NCBI RefSeq assembly: GCF_019890935.1
Contig: NZ_CP082333.1
Coordinates: 1,080,001-1,144,000 of the forward strand
Direction of reading: 5' to 3'
Source: Exiguobacterium acetylicum
Lineage (GTDB): Bacteria; Bacillota; Bacilli; Exiguobacteriales; Exiguobacteriaceae
Length of the DNA: 64,000 nucleotides
Shown here: in pieces, positions 25,815 to 35,113 of the stretch
Numbering within the stretch: position 1 is the first letter of the stretch
Layout of the letters: the number at the start of each line of letters is the position of its first letter
Position numbers and translations under genes: made by a program
Notes under the pieces: generated by a model
Told to the model about the DNA's origin: nothing
Database searches by the model: none
What the model saw: the letters and a program-made list of their open reading frames with translations, nothing else

Positions 25815-27644
25815 ATGGAGAGCTTAGAAGCGTTACTCACACCACCGCAAGATATCGAACAAGAGAATGCAAACATTGATGGCAAAACACCGCTAGCGAA
25901 ATTACAGCGGATTGCTGGGGAAGCAGCGCGGCAGATGATGCGACAACATCTCGAAGCGGATGTCTTGCAGGCGCTTGACGACAACATCTTATATATCCAC
26001 GACGCCGATTATTACGTGACGGGTACGACGACTTGTGCCCAGATTCCGCTCGGTCAGCTACTCTCAAATGGATTTCAGACGACACACGGTTCAATCCGAC
26101 CAGCACAAGACATCCGTTCGGCCCTTGCTCTTGCAGCAATCATCGTCCAAGCGAATCAAAACATGCAGCATGGCGGACAAGCCTTTGCGACCTTTGACGA
26201 TGATCTAGCACCATTCGTCGAAAAGACCTACCAACGCGAATGGACCAAACTACATGACCTTGTACCGCATTGGAAGCGACGCAAGCGGGAACGGCGCGCA
26301 TGGCAGGAGACGTATGAAAAGACGTTTCAGGCATGTGAAGCGTTCATCCATAATACGAATTCAATGCATTCACGCGGAGGGGGACAAGTGCCGTTTTTAT
26401 CCGTCAATTATGGAACGAATACGACGCAGGCAGGGCGACTTTTCCAGCGCGCCTTACTGACAGCGACGGAACGTGGGTTAGGAAGAGGGGAGACGCCGAT
26501 CTTTCCAATTCAAATCTTTAAAGTCAAACAAGGCGTCAACCTGTCACCGACAGACCCGAACTACGATTTGTTTCAACTTGCTACCCGCGTGACAGGAAAA
26601 CGACTGTTTCCGAACTTTGCGTTTCTTGATGCACCATTCAACCGTCAGGAGCAACCAGGGGGAGCCGAAGTCGCGTACATGGGATGCCGGACCCGTGTGT
26701 TTGAAGATCGTGGAGACATCCCGTCCGTTACAGGGCGAGGGAACTTATCGTTTACGAGCATCAATCTCGTCCGTTTGGCGCTTCAATGTCAAACCGTCGA
26801 TCAAATGTTCGAAGCCGTCCAAGAGACGACAAGACTTGCATGCCGGCAACTCATCATGCGTTATGAGTTCCAGGCAAGCCAAACAGCTGACGCGTTTCCA
26901 TTTTTATATCAGCATGTCTGGAAAGACGGTGAGAGGTTAAAAAGTACGGATCCTGTGGGTTCGGTCCTCAAGCACGGGACGTTAGCGGTCGGCTTCATCG
27001 GTCTCGCGGAATGTTTGACCGTCCTGACGGGGAATCATCATGGTTATTCCGAACTGGCGCACCGGATTGGTCTTGCGTTGATTCAAGCGATGCGAACGGT
27101 CGTCGACAACTATGGTGAGATGACGGGATTGAATTTTAGTTTGCTGGCAACTCCAGCTGAAGGGTTGTCGGGTAAGTTCACACGTCGTGATGCCAGTGAC
27201 TTCGGTGAAATCAAAGGAGTGACCGATCAACCGTATTACACGAATTCCTTTCATATCCCCGTCGACGCACCAGTGACGATCCGTGAGAAGATTCAACTCG
27301 AAGCTCCGTTTCACGCATTATGTAATGGTGGACATATCACTTATGTTGAGACAGATGGGGCCCTGGCTGGAAATCCGCAAGCGATCGAAGACATCGTTCG
27401 TTTGATGGCAGAGGCTGGAATCGGCTATGGATCAATCAATCATCCTGTCGATCGTTGTCTTGATTGCCGAACGGAGCAGACGATTGAGGATCAGTGTCCG
27501 GTTTGCGGGAGTAAGTCGATCGAACGGATTCGACGGATTACAGGATATCTCGTCGGTACGCTGGACCGCTGGAATGAAGCCAAACGGGCTGAAGAGCAGA
27601 ATCGGGTGAAGCACGATGCTACGCGTTCTTTCCCTTCTTCCTGA
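25815..27644 (+). CDS. nrdD: Anaerobic ribonucleoside-triphosphate reductase
   Basis: The class III reductase makes dNTPs without oxygen using a glycyl radical. The 609-residue protein shows GGGQVPFLSVNYGTNTT, FPNFAFLDAPFN, GRGNLSFTSINLVRLAL and GLAECLTVLTG. The C-terminal zinc ribbon is CLDC...CPVC, followed by the radical-loop region RRITGYLVGTLDRWNEAK. It seems to lack the long N-terminal ATP-cone (about 100 residues) found in many relatives, which explains the short length. ATG 25815 follows GGGAGGAAAAAGAATC. It overlaps nrdG by 29 bases. Confidence 0.94.
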   Translation: MESLEALLTPPQDIEQENANIDGKTPLAKLQRIAGEAARQMMRQHLEADVLQALDDNILYIHDADYYVTGTTTCAQIPLGQLLSNGFQTTHGSIRPAQDIRSALALAAIIVQANQNMQHGGQAFATFDDDLAPFVEKTYQREWTKLHDLVPHWKRRKRERRAWQETYEKTFQACEAFIHNTNSMHSRGGGQVPFLSVNYGTNTTQAGRLFQRALLTATERGLGRGETPIFPIQIFKVKQGVNLSPTDPNYDLFQLATRVTGKRLFPNFAFLDAPFNRQEQPGGAEVAYMGCRTRVFEDRGDIPSVTGRGNLSFTSINLVRLALQCQTVDQMFEAVQETTRLACRQLIMRYEFQASQTADAFPFLYQHVWKDGERLKSTDPVGSVLKHGTLAVGFIGLAECLTVLTGNHHGYSELAHRIGLALIQAMRTVVDNYGEMTGLNFSLLATPAEGLSGKFTRRDASDFGEIKGVTDQPYYTNSFHIPVDAPVTIREKIQLEAPFHALCNGGHITYVETDGALAGNPQAIEDIVRLMAEAGIGYGSINHPVDRCLDCRTEQTIEDQCPVCGSKSIERIRRITGYLVGTLDRWNEAKRAEEQNRVKHDATRSFPSS

Positions 27645-28104
27645 TTCTGTCGTCGACGGTCCCGGTCTGCGAACGGTTCTGTTTCTTGCCGGTTGTCCAC
27701 ACCACTGTATCGGCTGTCATAATCCATCCTCCTGGGATCCGGCAGGTGGAGTGGAGTGGACGATTGAAGAAACAGTAGAACGGATTCAGGAAATCGGAAA
27801 TCGTCGTTTGACATTGTCCGGTGGGGAGCCGATGCTTCAAGCAACAGCACTGGCGCAATTGCTTGAACGACTTGGACCAGACTATGACGTCATTTTATAT
27901 ACTGGCTATGTACTAGAGGAAATCTTAAGACGTCAACGATGGTATCCACTAATACTGCGACTAGATGGACTCATCGATGGTCCGTTCATCCTGTCGAAAC
28001 TCGACCGAACGACACGTTTTCGGGGCAGCACGAATCAACGAATTTATGATCGACAGCAGTTGCAAAAAAGAGTGTTACACAAAAACAAAAACTCCCCCGT
28101 CTGA
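27616..28104 (+). CDS. nrdG: Anaerobic ribonucleotide reductase activating protein
   Basis: NrdG is the radical-SAM enzyme that installs the glycyl radical on NrdD. The 162-residue protein has the iron-sulfur motif CPHHCIGC (CxxxCxxC at residues 27-34), DGPGLRTVLFLAGC and LSGGEPMLQ. It begins inside nrdD, with GGGTGAAGCACG before the ATG, so translation is coupled. Its stop codon lies inside the hairpin that terminates the opposing MFS gene. Confidence 0.94.
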   Translation: MLRVLSLLPDSVVDGPGLRTVLFLAGCPHHCIGCHNPSSWDPAGGVEWTIEETVERIQEIGNRRLTLSGGEPMLQATALAQLLERLGPDYDVILYTGYVLEEILRRQRWYPLILRLDGLIDGPFILSKLDRTTRFRGSTNQRIYDRQQLQKRVLHKNKNSPV

Positions 28105-28117
28105 ATAGACAGGGGAG
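28092..28117 (-). terminator. Terminator of MFS gene, overlapping nrdG end
   Basis: CTCCCC and GGGGAG arms plus inner GTCT/AGAC enclose GAAT. On the minus strand the hairpin is followed by a T-rich stretch, so it ends the MFS transcript. It also folds in the nrdG mRNA and includes the nrdG stop codon. Confidence 0.8.
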
Positions 28118-28124
28118 AAGCAAA

Positions 28125-29597
28125 TCATGCATATTTTTGTTCTTGATCGACGGATTCGACGACTGCAAGTGTCGTCGTCCGTCGTTTTTTGATGAAGAAC
28201 GATAAAATCAGTGCCGCGAGTGCAAGTAACGTTGCGATGAAGAACGTATCGTTGATTCCTTCGATCATCGCCTGCATTTGCAACCATTCCGGATTAGCGG
28301 CTTCAGGTTGTGAAGCGAGTTCCGGAACGTGATGTTTCGTCCGCGACGTCATGATCGTCACGAGCAGACCTGAACCGATCGCACCCGATACTTGTGACAA
28401 CGTATTGTTCAATGCCGTACCGTGTGGCGTCAAGTGTTGCGGAATATGGTTCAACCCGTTCGTCATGACGGGCATCATGACCATCGAGATTCCAAGGAAA
28501 CGTAGCGTATACATGATGACGAGGAACGCGTATGACGTATCCGCAGCTAGCTGACTAAACGAGAACGTCGTTAAGACCGTCAGTGATAAGCCGATGATCG
28601 CAAGGATCCGAGCACCGAATCGGTCGAACAGACGACCTGTGATCGGTGACATGATCGCCATGACGATCGCACCTGGTAACATCAAGAGACCAGAATGAAA
28701 CGGTGAGATACCGCGAATCGTTTGGATGTAAATCGGCATCAAGATCATTGCGGAGAACATCGACATGTTCAAGACCATCGAAATTCCTTGCGATAAGGCG
28801 AACATCGGATAACGGAAAATCCCGAACTCAAGCATCGGTTCTTCGAGCATGAATTGGCGTATAATGAAGGAAGTCAGACTGATCACACCGATGATCAATG
28901 ATCCGATGACCGTCCAAGATCCCCATCCGGCAGAACCAGCGGAACTAAATCCATACAACAAACCACCGAAACCAAAGCTTGAGAGAACGAGTGAAAATAA
29001 ATCGAGTTTGAGTGTGCTACGAACCGTCTCTTTCTTCAATAAGAAGGCACCCGTGAACAGTACGAGTAATGCGATCGGTGTAACGAGATGGAACAACATC
29101 CGCCATTCATAATGTTCAAGAATCCAGCCGGACAATGTAGGTCCGATGGCTGGGGCGAACGTGATGACAAGTCCGAAGATCCCCATTGCTTGTCCGCGTT
29201 TCTCGATTGGGAAACCGGTCAAAAGAACATTCATTAATAGTGGCATCATGATTGCAGAACCTGATGCCTGCATCATCCGCGCACCGAGTAGAAGCGGGAA
29301 GACGTGTGCTTGTCCAGCGATGATCGTACCGAGTGAGAACAGCGTCATCGCCGTCAAGAACAGTTGACGTGTCGAGAATTTCTGGACAAGGAAGGCCGAC
29401 GTCGGAATCATGATTCCGTTGACGAGCATATAGCCCGTCGTCAACCACTGGGCGGTGCTTGCCTGAATACCGAAGGACCCCATGATCGACGGTAAGGCGA
29501 TATTAAGTAACGTTGAGTTCAGGACCGCAACGAACGCACCTGCCATGAGGACAGTTAAAATTAAATAAAGTCGTGATGATTGCTTGCTTGATTGCAT
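28125..29597 (-). CDS. MFS multidrug exporter (DHA2/EmrB-QacA type)
   Basis: The 490-residue protein has about 14 membrane helices and drug:proton antiporter motifs: LNSTLLNIALPSIMGSFG in helix 1, TTGYMLVNGIMIPTSAFLVQKF (motif A region) and GPTLSGWILEHYEWRMLF (motif C). It should expel drugs or other lipophilic compounds. It is transcribed away from a TetR-type regulator across a 169-bp region with a 7-bp inverted repeat, which suggests local repression. The ligand is unknown. Confidence 0.9.
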   Translation of the reverse strand: MQSSKQSSRLYLILTVLMAGAFVAVLNSTLLNIALPSIMGSFGIQASTAQWLTTGYMLVNGIMIPTSAFLVQKFSTRQLFLTAMTLFSLGTIIAGQAHVFPLLLGARMMQASGSAIMMPLLMNVLLTGFPIEKRGQAMGIFGLVITFAPAIGPTLSGWILEHYEWRMLFHLVTPIALLVLFTGAFLLKKETVRSTLKLDLFSLVLSSFGFGGLLYGFSSAGSAGWGSWTVIGSLIIGVISLTSFIIRQFMLEEPMLEFGIFRYPMFALSQGISMVLNMSMFSAMILMPIYIQTIRGISPFHSGLLMLPGAIVMAIMSPITGRLFDRFGARILAIIGLSLTVLTTFSFSQLAADTSYAFLVIMYTLRFLGISMVMMPVMTNGLNHIPQHLTPHGTALNNTLSQVSGAIGSGLLVTIMTSRTKHHVPELASQPEAANPEWLQMQAMIEGINDTFFIATLLALAALILSFFIKKRRTTTLAVVESVDQEQKYA

Positions 29598-29622
29598 TTC
29601 GTTATGCTCCTTTTGTACTACG

Positions 29623-29640
29623 AGTCTAAAATGTTAGACT
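29623..29640. promoter_or_regulatory. Candidate TetR operator
   Basis: AGTCTAA-AATG-TTAGACT is a perfect 7-bp inverted repeat in the divergent region, 26 bp upstream of the MFS start. A related half-site GACTAA lies about 10 bp further. This is the usual place for a TetR-family operator. Confidence 0.5.
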
Positions 29641-29766
29641 TGAATTCTATGACTAACTTGGCTATCTTACCAGGCTAAGTCGAATGAATTCAAATTATTT
29701 GCTTCATACACTAAAATAAGTGATTGTTAAACCATTGCAATCATTTGAACAGAAAAGGACAAGACC

Positions 29767-30675
29767 ATGAATCCAAAAAAGAAACAACTTCTAGATGCCG
29801 CCTATCAGCTATTCGTCGAAAAAGGTTATCAATCGACGTCCATCCAGGACATTCTTGAGCACAGTAACGTTTCCAAAGGAACGTTCTATAACTACTTCTC
29901 CTCTAAAAATGAATTATTCATCGATGTATTCAATACCGTCTTTGAAAAGATGCGAACAGCGCGCAAGGAAATTCTCGTCGGACGAGATGTCTCGGATTAT
30001 GAGACGTTCATTCAACAAGGGAACTGTTACTTGGAACTGATGCAAAAATATAAATTGTATACGTTGTTCGAAGAGGCGATTGCTTCAAATGAAAAAGAAC
30101 TGAAGACGTTCATGGAGAATAATCGTCTTCTCGAGATCGAATGGACGTTTGAACGATTACGTGATTTATTCGGTCAGACGAAAGAACCATATCTTCTAGA
30201 TTTAGCGGTCATTTATACAGGGATGTTGCAATATGCGATGTACTTCTTCCGTCAATCCGAACCGAACACACAGCCGGAACGAGTTGTCCGTTATGTATTC
30301 AATCGATTGACGCATCTCGTCGAAGACGTCAGTCGGACAGAAGAACAATTGATTCCGCCGCGTTTCCTATCCGTTTGGCTCGATCGTCCACAAGATGAAG
30401 TCGTCATTCGGAAGGATTTGTTCGAGAAGACGAGTGCGCACATGAAACGCTTGATTACCCTGTCTTCGATTTCCGAAGAATCAAAGGAAGCCCATGAAGA
30501 GGTTCTTGATTTCATCTATGAAGAACTACTCGAACGGAAGAAACCAAAAATTCATCTTCTGCGTCGTGCACTCGAGACGATGGACGAAGATCCGGTCTTT
30601 GCGGGTCAGGAAATCATGGCGACTTATAAAGCGATGGTCGATGAGATTGCCCGCATTCGGACCAAAACTTCCTAA
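29767..30675 (+). CDS. TetR/AcrR family regulator
   Basis: The N-terminal helix-turn-helix is typical: [22 protein letters not shown] and [19 protein letters not shown] (about 8-52). At 302 residues it is about 100 longer than most family members; the extra C-terminal helical part may be an added ligand or dimer domain. It faces the MFS exporter, its probable target. The ATG follows AGAAAAGGACAAGACC. No clear terminator lies before the SulP gene 71 bp downstream. Confidence 0.9.
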   Translation: MNPKKKQLLDAAYQLFVEKGYQSTSIQDILEHSNVSKGTFYNYFSSKNELFIDVFNTVFEKMRTARKEILVGRDVSDYETFIQQGNCYLELMQKYKLYTLFEEAIASNEKELKTFMENNRLLEIEWTFERLRDLFGQTKEPYLLDLAVIYTGMLQYAMYFFRQSEPNTQPERVVRYVFNRLTHLVEDVSRTEEQLIPPRFLSVWLDRPQDEVVIRKDLFEKTSAHMKRLITLSSISEESKEAHEEVLDFIYEELLERKKPKIHLLRRALETMDEDPVFAGQEIMATYKAMVDEIARIRTKTS

Positions 30676-30746
30676 AAAGGTTGCTTTTTGAAACTAACCG
30701 GATTACACTGAGACCATTCATGTTAGAAAAGGGGTCTCATCATCAT

Positions 30747-32189
30747 ATGTTTACTCAATGGAAAAAAGAGTGGTTCTTGCAACCAAAAGCGGATTTGCTG
30801 TCCGGAATCGTTGTTGCCTTGGCACTCGTTCCGGAAGCAATCGCGTTTTCGCTGATCGCCGGCGTTAACCCGATGGTCGGGTTATACGCTTCCGTCATCA
30901 TTGCGATCGTCATCTCGATTGCCGGCGGTCGTCCCGGAATGATTTCAGCTGCGACCGGTGCGATGGCACTCGTCGTCGTCCAGCTCGTCAAGGACCATGG
31001 TGTTGATTATTTACTAGCTGCCGGTATCCTTGCCGGAATTCTACAAATCGCGTTCGGATTTTTAGGAATTGCTAAGTTATTACGGTTCATTCCTCGATCC
31101 GTCATGGTCGGATTCGTCAATGCGTTAGCGATTTTGATTTTCTCGGCACAACTGCCGCAATTCGAAGGACAGAACTGGATCATGTACGCAATGGTCGCCG
31201 CATCACTCGCCATCATCTTGTTATTCCCACGCGTGACGAAAGCGATCCCGGCACCACTCGTTGCGATCACGATCATGACAGTGTTGACGGTCGTCTTCTC
31301 ACTCGATACACGAGTCATCGGGGACATGGGACAAATCGAAGCGGCGTTACCAAGCTTCTTCTTGCCGGATGTTCCGTTCTCGCTTGAGACGCTCCAAATC
31401 ATCTTCCCGTATGCTTTGTCACTTGCGTTCGTCGGTTTGATCGAATCGTTGCTGACGGCACGAATCGTTGATGAGATGACGGATACGACGTCGAACAAAG
31501 CGATGGAATCACGCGGACAAGGAATTGCGAATATCATCGCAGGTATGTTCGGTGGCATGCCGGGCTGTGCAATGATCGGTCAATCGGTCATCAATGTCAC
31601 ATCGGGTGGACGCGGTCGATTGTCGACGTTGACAGCAGGTGTGTTTTTAATGCTGTTGATGTTCACGATGAACGATCTATTGATGACGATTCCGATGGGA
31701 GCACTCGTCGGTGTCATGTTCTTCGTCTCGTATGCGACGTTTGACTGGGGCTCATTCAAGATGCTCAAGACGTCACCGAAGAGTGATTCTGCTGTCATGC
31801 TCGCAACCGTTCTCGTCACCGTATTGACGAACGATTTATCAATGGGTGTTCTTGTCGGGATCTTGCTTGCTGCGTTATTATTCGCGTCAAAAATTTCTCG
31901 TATTCAAGTCGAGCGCAAGGAGCAAACAGATCGAGTCCATTATACGATTCGTGGACCGTTGTTCTTCGCATCGACGACGGCATTTGCAGAACAGTTCCAG
32001 CTCGAGGCTGATCCATCGTCTGTCATCACGCTTGATTTCTCAGCGTGTCACTTGTTTGATGATTCTGCTATCGAAGCGATTGAAAACGTCGTCTTGAAAT
32101 ACGAACGACTTGGCAAAAAAGTCGAACTCGTTGGATTGAATGAAGAGTCGCAAGCGCTCGTCGATCGATTAGCGCAGCGAATCGCATAA
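30747..32189 (+). CDS. SulP family anion transporter with STAS domain
   Basis: The 480-residue protein has 10-12 membrane helices with the SulP start [30 protein letters not shown], and a C-terminal STAS domain (about 395-480, containing [12 protein letters not shown]). SulP proteins move sulfate, bicarbonate or related anions; specificity cannot be read here. The start at 30747 fits the family. In-frame ATGs at 30720 and before add residues without a better ribosome site; the AAAAGGGG site is 12 nt away, which is long. Confidence 0.9.
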   Translation: MFTQWKKEWFLQPKADLLSGIVVALALVPEAIAFSLIAGVNPMVGLYASVIIAIVISIAGGRPGMISAATGAMALVVVQLVKDHGVDYLLAAGILAGILQIAFGFLGIAKLLRFIPRSVMVGFVNALAILIFSAQLPQFEGQNWIMYAMVAASLAIILLFPRVTKAIPAPLVAITIMTVLTVVFSLDTRVIGDMGQIEAALPSFFLPDVPFSLETLQIIFPYALSLAFVGLIESLLTARIVDEMTDTTSNKAMESRGQGIANIIAGMFGGMPGCAMIGQSVINVTSGGRGRLSTLTAGVFLMLLMFTMNDLLMTIPMGALVGVMFFVSYATFDWGSFKMLKTSPKSDSAVMLATVLVTVLTNDLSMGVLVGILLAALLFASKISRIQVERKEQTDRVHYTIRGPLFFASTTAFAEQFQLEADPSSVITLDFSACHLFDDSAIEAIENVVLKYERLGKKVELVGLNEESQALVDRLAQRIA

Positions 32190-32212
32190 GGGAACAGGAA
32201 GAAGCTATGAGG

Positions 32213-32243
32213 AAGTGGTCGACACTATGTCGACCACTTTTTT
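32213..32243 (+). terminator. Terminator of SulP gene
   Basis: An 11-bp perfect stem AAGTGGTCGAC/GTCGACCACTT with a 5-nt loop and a T run. Confidence 0.9.
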
Positions 32244-32320
32244 GTTTCCTTCTGATTGACGATGAGAAGTGCGTCCATTGATTGGTTTCGCTATACTAAA
32301 AACAAAAGGGGGCAGTTAAG

Positions 32321-33145
32321 ATGAAATGGTTTCGATTTGAGCAAGAAGGAAAAGTAGGGATCGGGGTTGAACGGGATGGCTCTACATATGATGTGACGGC
32401 ACAAGTCTATACGGATTCATTGTTTGAAGTGATTTCACGTGAGTTCGATGTTGATCTTGATTTAGATATCGCGCCACTACTTAAAAGAGATGTTCGAAAA
32501 CTGGCACCGTATGTTCCGGCACGAAACGTCATCTGTGTCGGCAAGAACTACGCCGATCACATCAAGGAGATGGATACGGCGGGAGCGGGGAAATTCGTCT
32601 TGTTCACGAAAGCACCGACATCGATCGTTGGTCCGTTCGAATCGATTGAGCGGCATGAGGATTTGACGCAGCAACTCGATTATGAAGGAGAACTCGCCAT
32701 CATCATCGGTACGACGGGGCGTGATCTGACACCTGAGAATGCACTTGATCATGTATTTGGCTACAGTATCGTCAACGACGTGACAGCGCGGGATCTACAA
32801 AAAGAACACGTCCAGTTCTTCCGTGGTAAATCACTCGATGGGTTCTGTCCGTTCGGACCGGTCATCGTCTCAGCGGACAGCTTTGATCCGCGTGACGTCC
32901 TCGTCGAGACGCGTGTGAACGGGGAACTCCGTCAATCGGGATCAACCGCCTTGATGTTGCGCGATGTCGTAACGATTTTAGTCGAAGTGTCACGCGGGAT
33001 GACGCTTGAAGCAGGTGACATCATTGCGACAGGCACTCCGGCTGGTGTGGGGCACGGTATGAAACCACCGGTCTACCTTCAGACAGGGGATGTCGTTGAA
33101 GTATCGATTGAAGGAATCGGTCGCTTGCAAAATGAAGTCCAGTGA
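32321..33145 (+). CDS. Fumarylacetoacetate hydrolase family protein
   Basis: The 274-residue protein has the FAH-fold C-terminal domain: VICVGKNYADHIKEM, DYEGELAIIIG (metal-binding Glu residues), GYSIVNDVTARDLQ, KSLDGFCPFGPVI and GDIIATGTPAGVGHGMKP. Such enzymes hydrolyse or decarboxylate oxo-acids, for example acylpyruvates, or oxaloacetate. No aromatic catabolic genes sit next to it, though phenylalanine hydroxylase lies 5.5 kb away. The ATG follows AAAGGGGGCAGTTAAG. Terminators lie on both sides. Confidence 0.9.
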   Translation: MKWFRFEQEGKVGIGVERDGSTYDVTAQVYTDSLFEVISREFDVDLDLDIAPLLKRDVRKLAPYVPARNVICVGKNYADHIKEMDTAGAGKFVLFTKAPTSIVGPFESIERHEDLTQQLDYEGELAIIIGTTGRDLTPENALDHVFGYSIVNDVTARDLQKEHVQFFRGKSLDGFCPFGPVIVSADSFDPRDVLVETRVNGELRQSGSTALMLRDVVTILVEVSRGMTLEAGDIIATGTPAGVGHGMKPPVYLQTGDVVEVSIEGIGRLQNEVQ

Positions 33146-33177
33146 ACGAAGTTGACTGAAATACTTGAATTTCATTC

Positions 33178-33212
33178 ACCACTTTCCAAATTGCTTCGGA
33201 AAGTGGTTTTTT
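33178..33212 (+). terminator. Terminator of FAH gene
   Basis: A 10-bp stem ACCACTTTCC/GGAAAGTGGT with a 10-nt loop and six T residues. Confidence 0.88.
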
Positions 33213-33335
33213 ATTTTGTGAAAATCGTCAAAAATTTAAAAAATGATTGATTCTAAACAATAAAACAGTCATAAAATGACCGTTTTTGATGTATAATGAA
33301 ACTATAAGAACGGTTTCATGTCGAAAAAAGTCGTA

Positions 33336-33411
33336 TTTTGAACGTTTTATAAAGAATTTATATAATTTTTGAACGTTTTTGATTGATTTTTAGATGTAAA
33401 CGCTTTATATT
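33336..33411 (+). promoter_or_regulatory. fru operon control region
   Basis: TTGATT at 33383-33388 and TATATT at 33406-33411 are 17 bp apart. TGTAAACGCTTTA at 33395-33407 resembles a CcpA cre site and lies across the spacer and the start of the -10, so CcpA would block the promoter. Direct repeats TGAACGTTTT occur near 33339 and 33370, with a variant TGACCGTTTT near 33278; they are candidate FruR operators. A further TATAAT lies at 33292-33297. Confidence 0.65.
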
Positions 33412-33432
33412 AAAGATGCGGAGGGAAACCTT

Positions 33433-34179
33433 ATGTTAACCAAAAAACGCCATCAACTCATCCTCGAGCTTTTAGCCCGAGAAGAAGTCGTCAAAATGCA
33501 AAAGATCGTCGAACAAACCGGTGCGAGTGAATCCACGATTCGTCGGGATTTATCACAACTTGAGACAGCAGGTCATCTGCGTCGGGTGCACGGGGGAGCA
33601 ACAGCGAACCATTTGCAAATTGAAGAACCGAGTTATTTCGAGAAGAGTGATCAACACGTCGAAGAGAAGGAACGGATCGCGCGAGCGGCTGCCGACCTGA
33701 TTGAAGACGGGATGTATGTCTATCTCGATGCTGGAACGACGACGCTTGCCATCGTTCCGTATCTCGAAGAGAAGGCGATTACGGTCGTAACGAACAGTCT
33801 TCCTCTAGCGAACACGTTACTCTATCACCGTATCCCGACGTTCGTCGTCGGAGGGCAACTCAAGCATTCAACGCAGGCACTCGTCGGTTACAACGCACGT
33901 GAAGGAATGTTGATTTACCATTTTGATGTCGCGTTCCTTGGGATGAACGGAGTTCATCCGGCACAAGGATTCACGACACCAGATCCGGAAGAGGCACTCG
34001 TAAAGAAGACAGCGATCGAATTAGCAAAACAATCGTATGTACTCGTCGATGAGACGAAGCTGGATGCAATCAGTTTCAGTCGGGTGGCGTCCTTGCAAGC
34101 GGCGACGATCATCACGACGACATCCAGTGAGCAAGAAGCGAAATACAGTCAATACACAGAGGTGGTGAACGCGAAATGA
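33433..34179 (+). CDS. fruR: DeoR-family repressor of the fru operon
   Basis: The 248-residue regulator has a DeoR helix-turn-helix at the N-terminus (KKRHQLILELLAREEVVKM, ESTIRRDLSQLE) and a DeoR sugar-phosphate sensor domain with YLDAGTTTLAIVPYL and GMNGVHPAQGFTTPDPEEA. It heads fruR-fruK-fruA and probably responds to fructose 1-phosphate. The ATG follows GCGGAGGGAAACCTT. It overlaps fruK by four bases. Confidence 0.94.
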   Translation: MLTKKRHQLILELLAREEVVKMQKIVEQTGASESTIRRDLSQLETAGHLRRVHGGATANHLQIEEPSYFEKSDQHVEEKERIARAAADLIEDGMYVYLDAGTTTLAIVPYLEEKAITVVTNSLPLANTLLYHRIPTFVVGGQLKHSTQALVGYNAREGMLIYHFDVAFLGMNGVHPAQGFTTPDPEEALVKKTAIELAKQSYVLVDETKLDAISFSRVASLQAATIITTTSSEQEAKYSQYTEVVNAK

Positions 34180-35096
34180 TTTATACACTGACACTCAACC
34201 CATCAATCGACTATTATGTCACGTTACCGGTATTTGAGGCAGGACAAGTCAATCGTGTCGAACAGGCGGAAAAAGTGGCCGGAGGGAAAGGGATCAACGT
34301 CTCTCTCGTCCTAAAAAACTATGAGGTGGAAACACAAGCACTCGGATTCCTTGGAGGAAGTACCGGACAATTCATTCGGACTGAACTCGAGAAACGAGGC
34401 GTGTTGACGGACTTCACACCGATTCAAGATGAGACGCGGATCAACGTAAAGATTCGTGCTGATCAAGAATCCGAGCTGAATGCAGCGGGACCGAAGATTC
34501 AACCGGAAGAGCTGGAGCATTTATTATCCCGATTCAAGACGATGCAAGCCGGTGACATCGTCGTCTTCGCAGGTAGTATCCCAAGCAGTCTGCCGCATGA
34601 TCTCTATCGTCATATCGCGACGATCCTGAATGAACGGAACGTTCGCTTCGCTGTCGATACGACGAAGGAAGCGATGCTTGAAGTCTTACCGCTCGGTCCA
34701 TTTTTAATCAAGCCGAATCACCATGAACTCGGTGAAATCTTTGACGTCGAGATTACGTCGAAGGAGATGGCCGTTCCATACGCCCAGCAGCTCGTCGAGC
34801 GTGGTGCCGAGAACGTTGTCATCTCATTTGCAGGAGACGGAGCACTGCTCGTCAATCGTCAAGGTGCCTATACGGCAAACACACCGGCAGGGAAGCTCGT
34901 CAATTCCGTCGGTGCCGGAGACTCACTCGTCGCTGGATTCGTCGCCAGCCACGCGCTCGGTAAATCACCAGAAGAAGCGTTCCGCTATGCGGTGACGACT
35001 GGTAGCGCGTCTGCTTATTCCTTTGGCCTTTGTACGAAGGAAGATATCGATCGTCTCATCAAAGACGTCAACGTCGTTGAACTCATTCAATCCTAA
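34176..35096 (+). CDS. fruK: 1-phosphofructokinase
   Basis: This PfkB-family kinase phosphorylates fructose 1-phosphate to fructose 1,6-bisphosphate. The 306-residue protein has TLNPSIDYYVTLP, VAGGKGINVS, FAGSIPSSLP and the catalytic motif NSVGAGDSLVAGF. The GCGAAATGA junction places its ATG over the fruR stop. It lies 17 bp before fruA. Confidence 0.96.
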   Translation: MIYTLTLNPSIDYYVTLPVFEAGQVNRVEQAEKVAGGKGINVSLVLKNYEVETQALGFLGGSTGQFIRTELEKRGVLTDFTPIQDETRINVKIRADQESELNAAGPKIQPEELEHLLSRFKTMQAGDIVVFAGSIPSSLPHDLYRHIATILNERNVRFAVDTTKEAMLEVLPLGPFLIKPNHHELGEIFDVEITSKEMAVPYAQQLVERGAENVVISFAGDGALLVNRQGAYTANTPAGKLVNSVGAGDSLVAGFVASHALGKSPEEAFRYAVTTGSASAYSFGLCTKEDIDRLIKDVNVVELIQS

Positions 35097-35113
35097 AAGG
35101 AGTGTGACTACTC

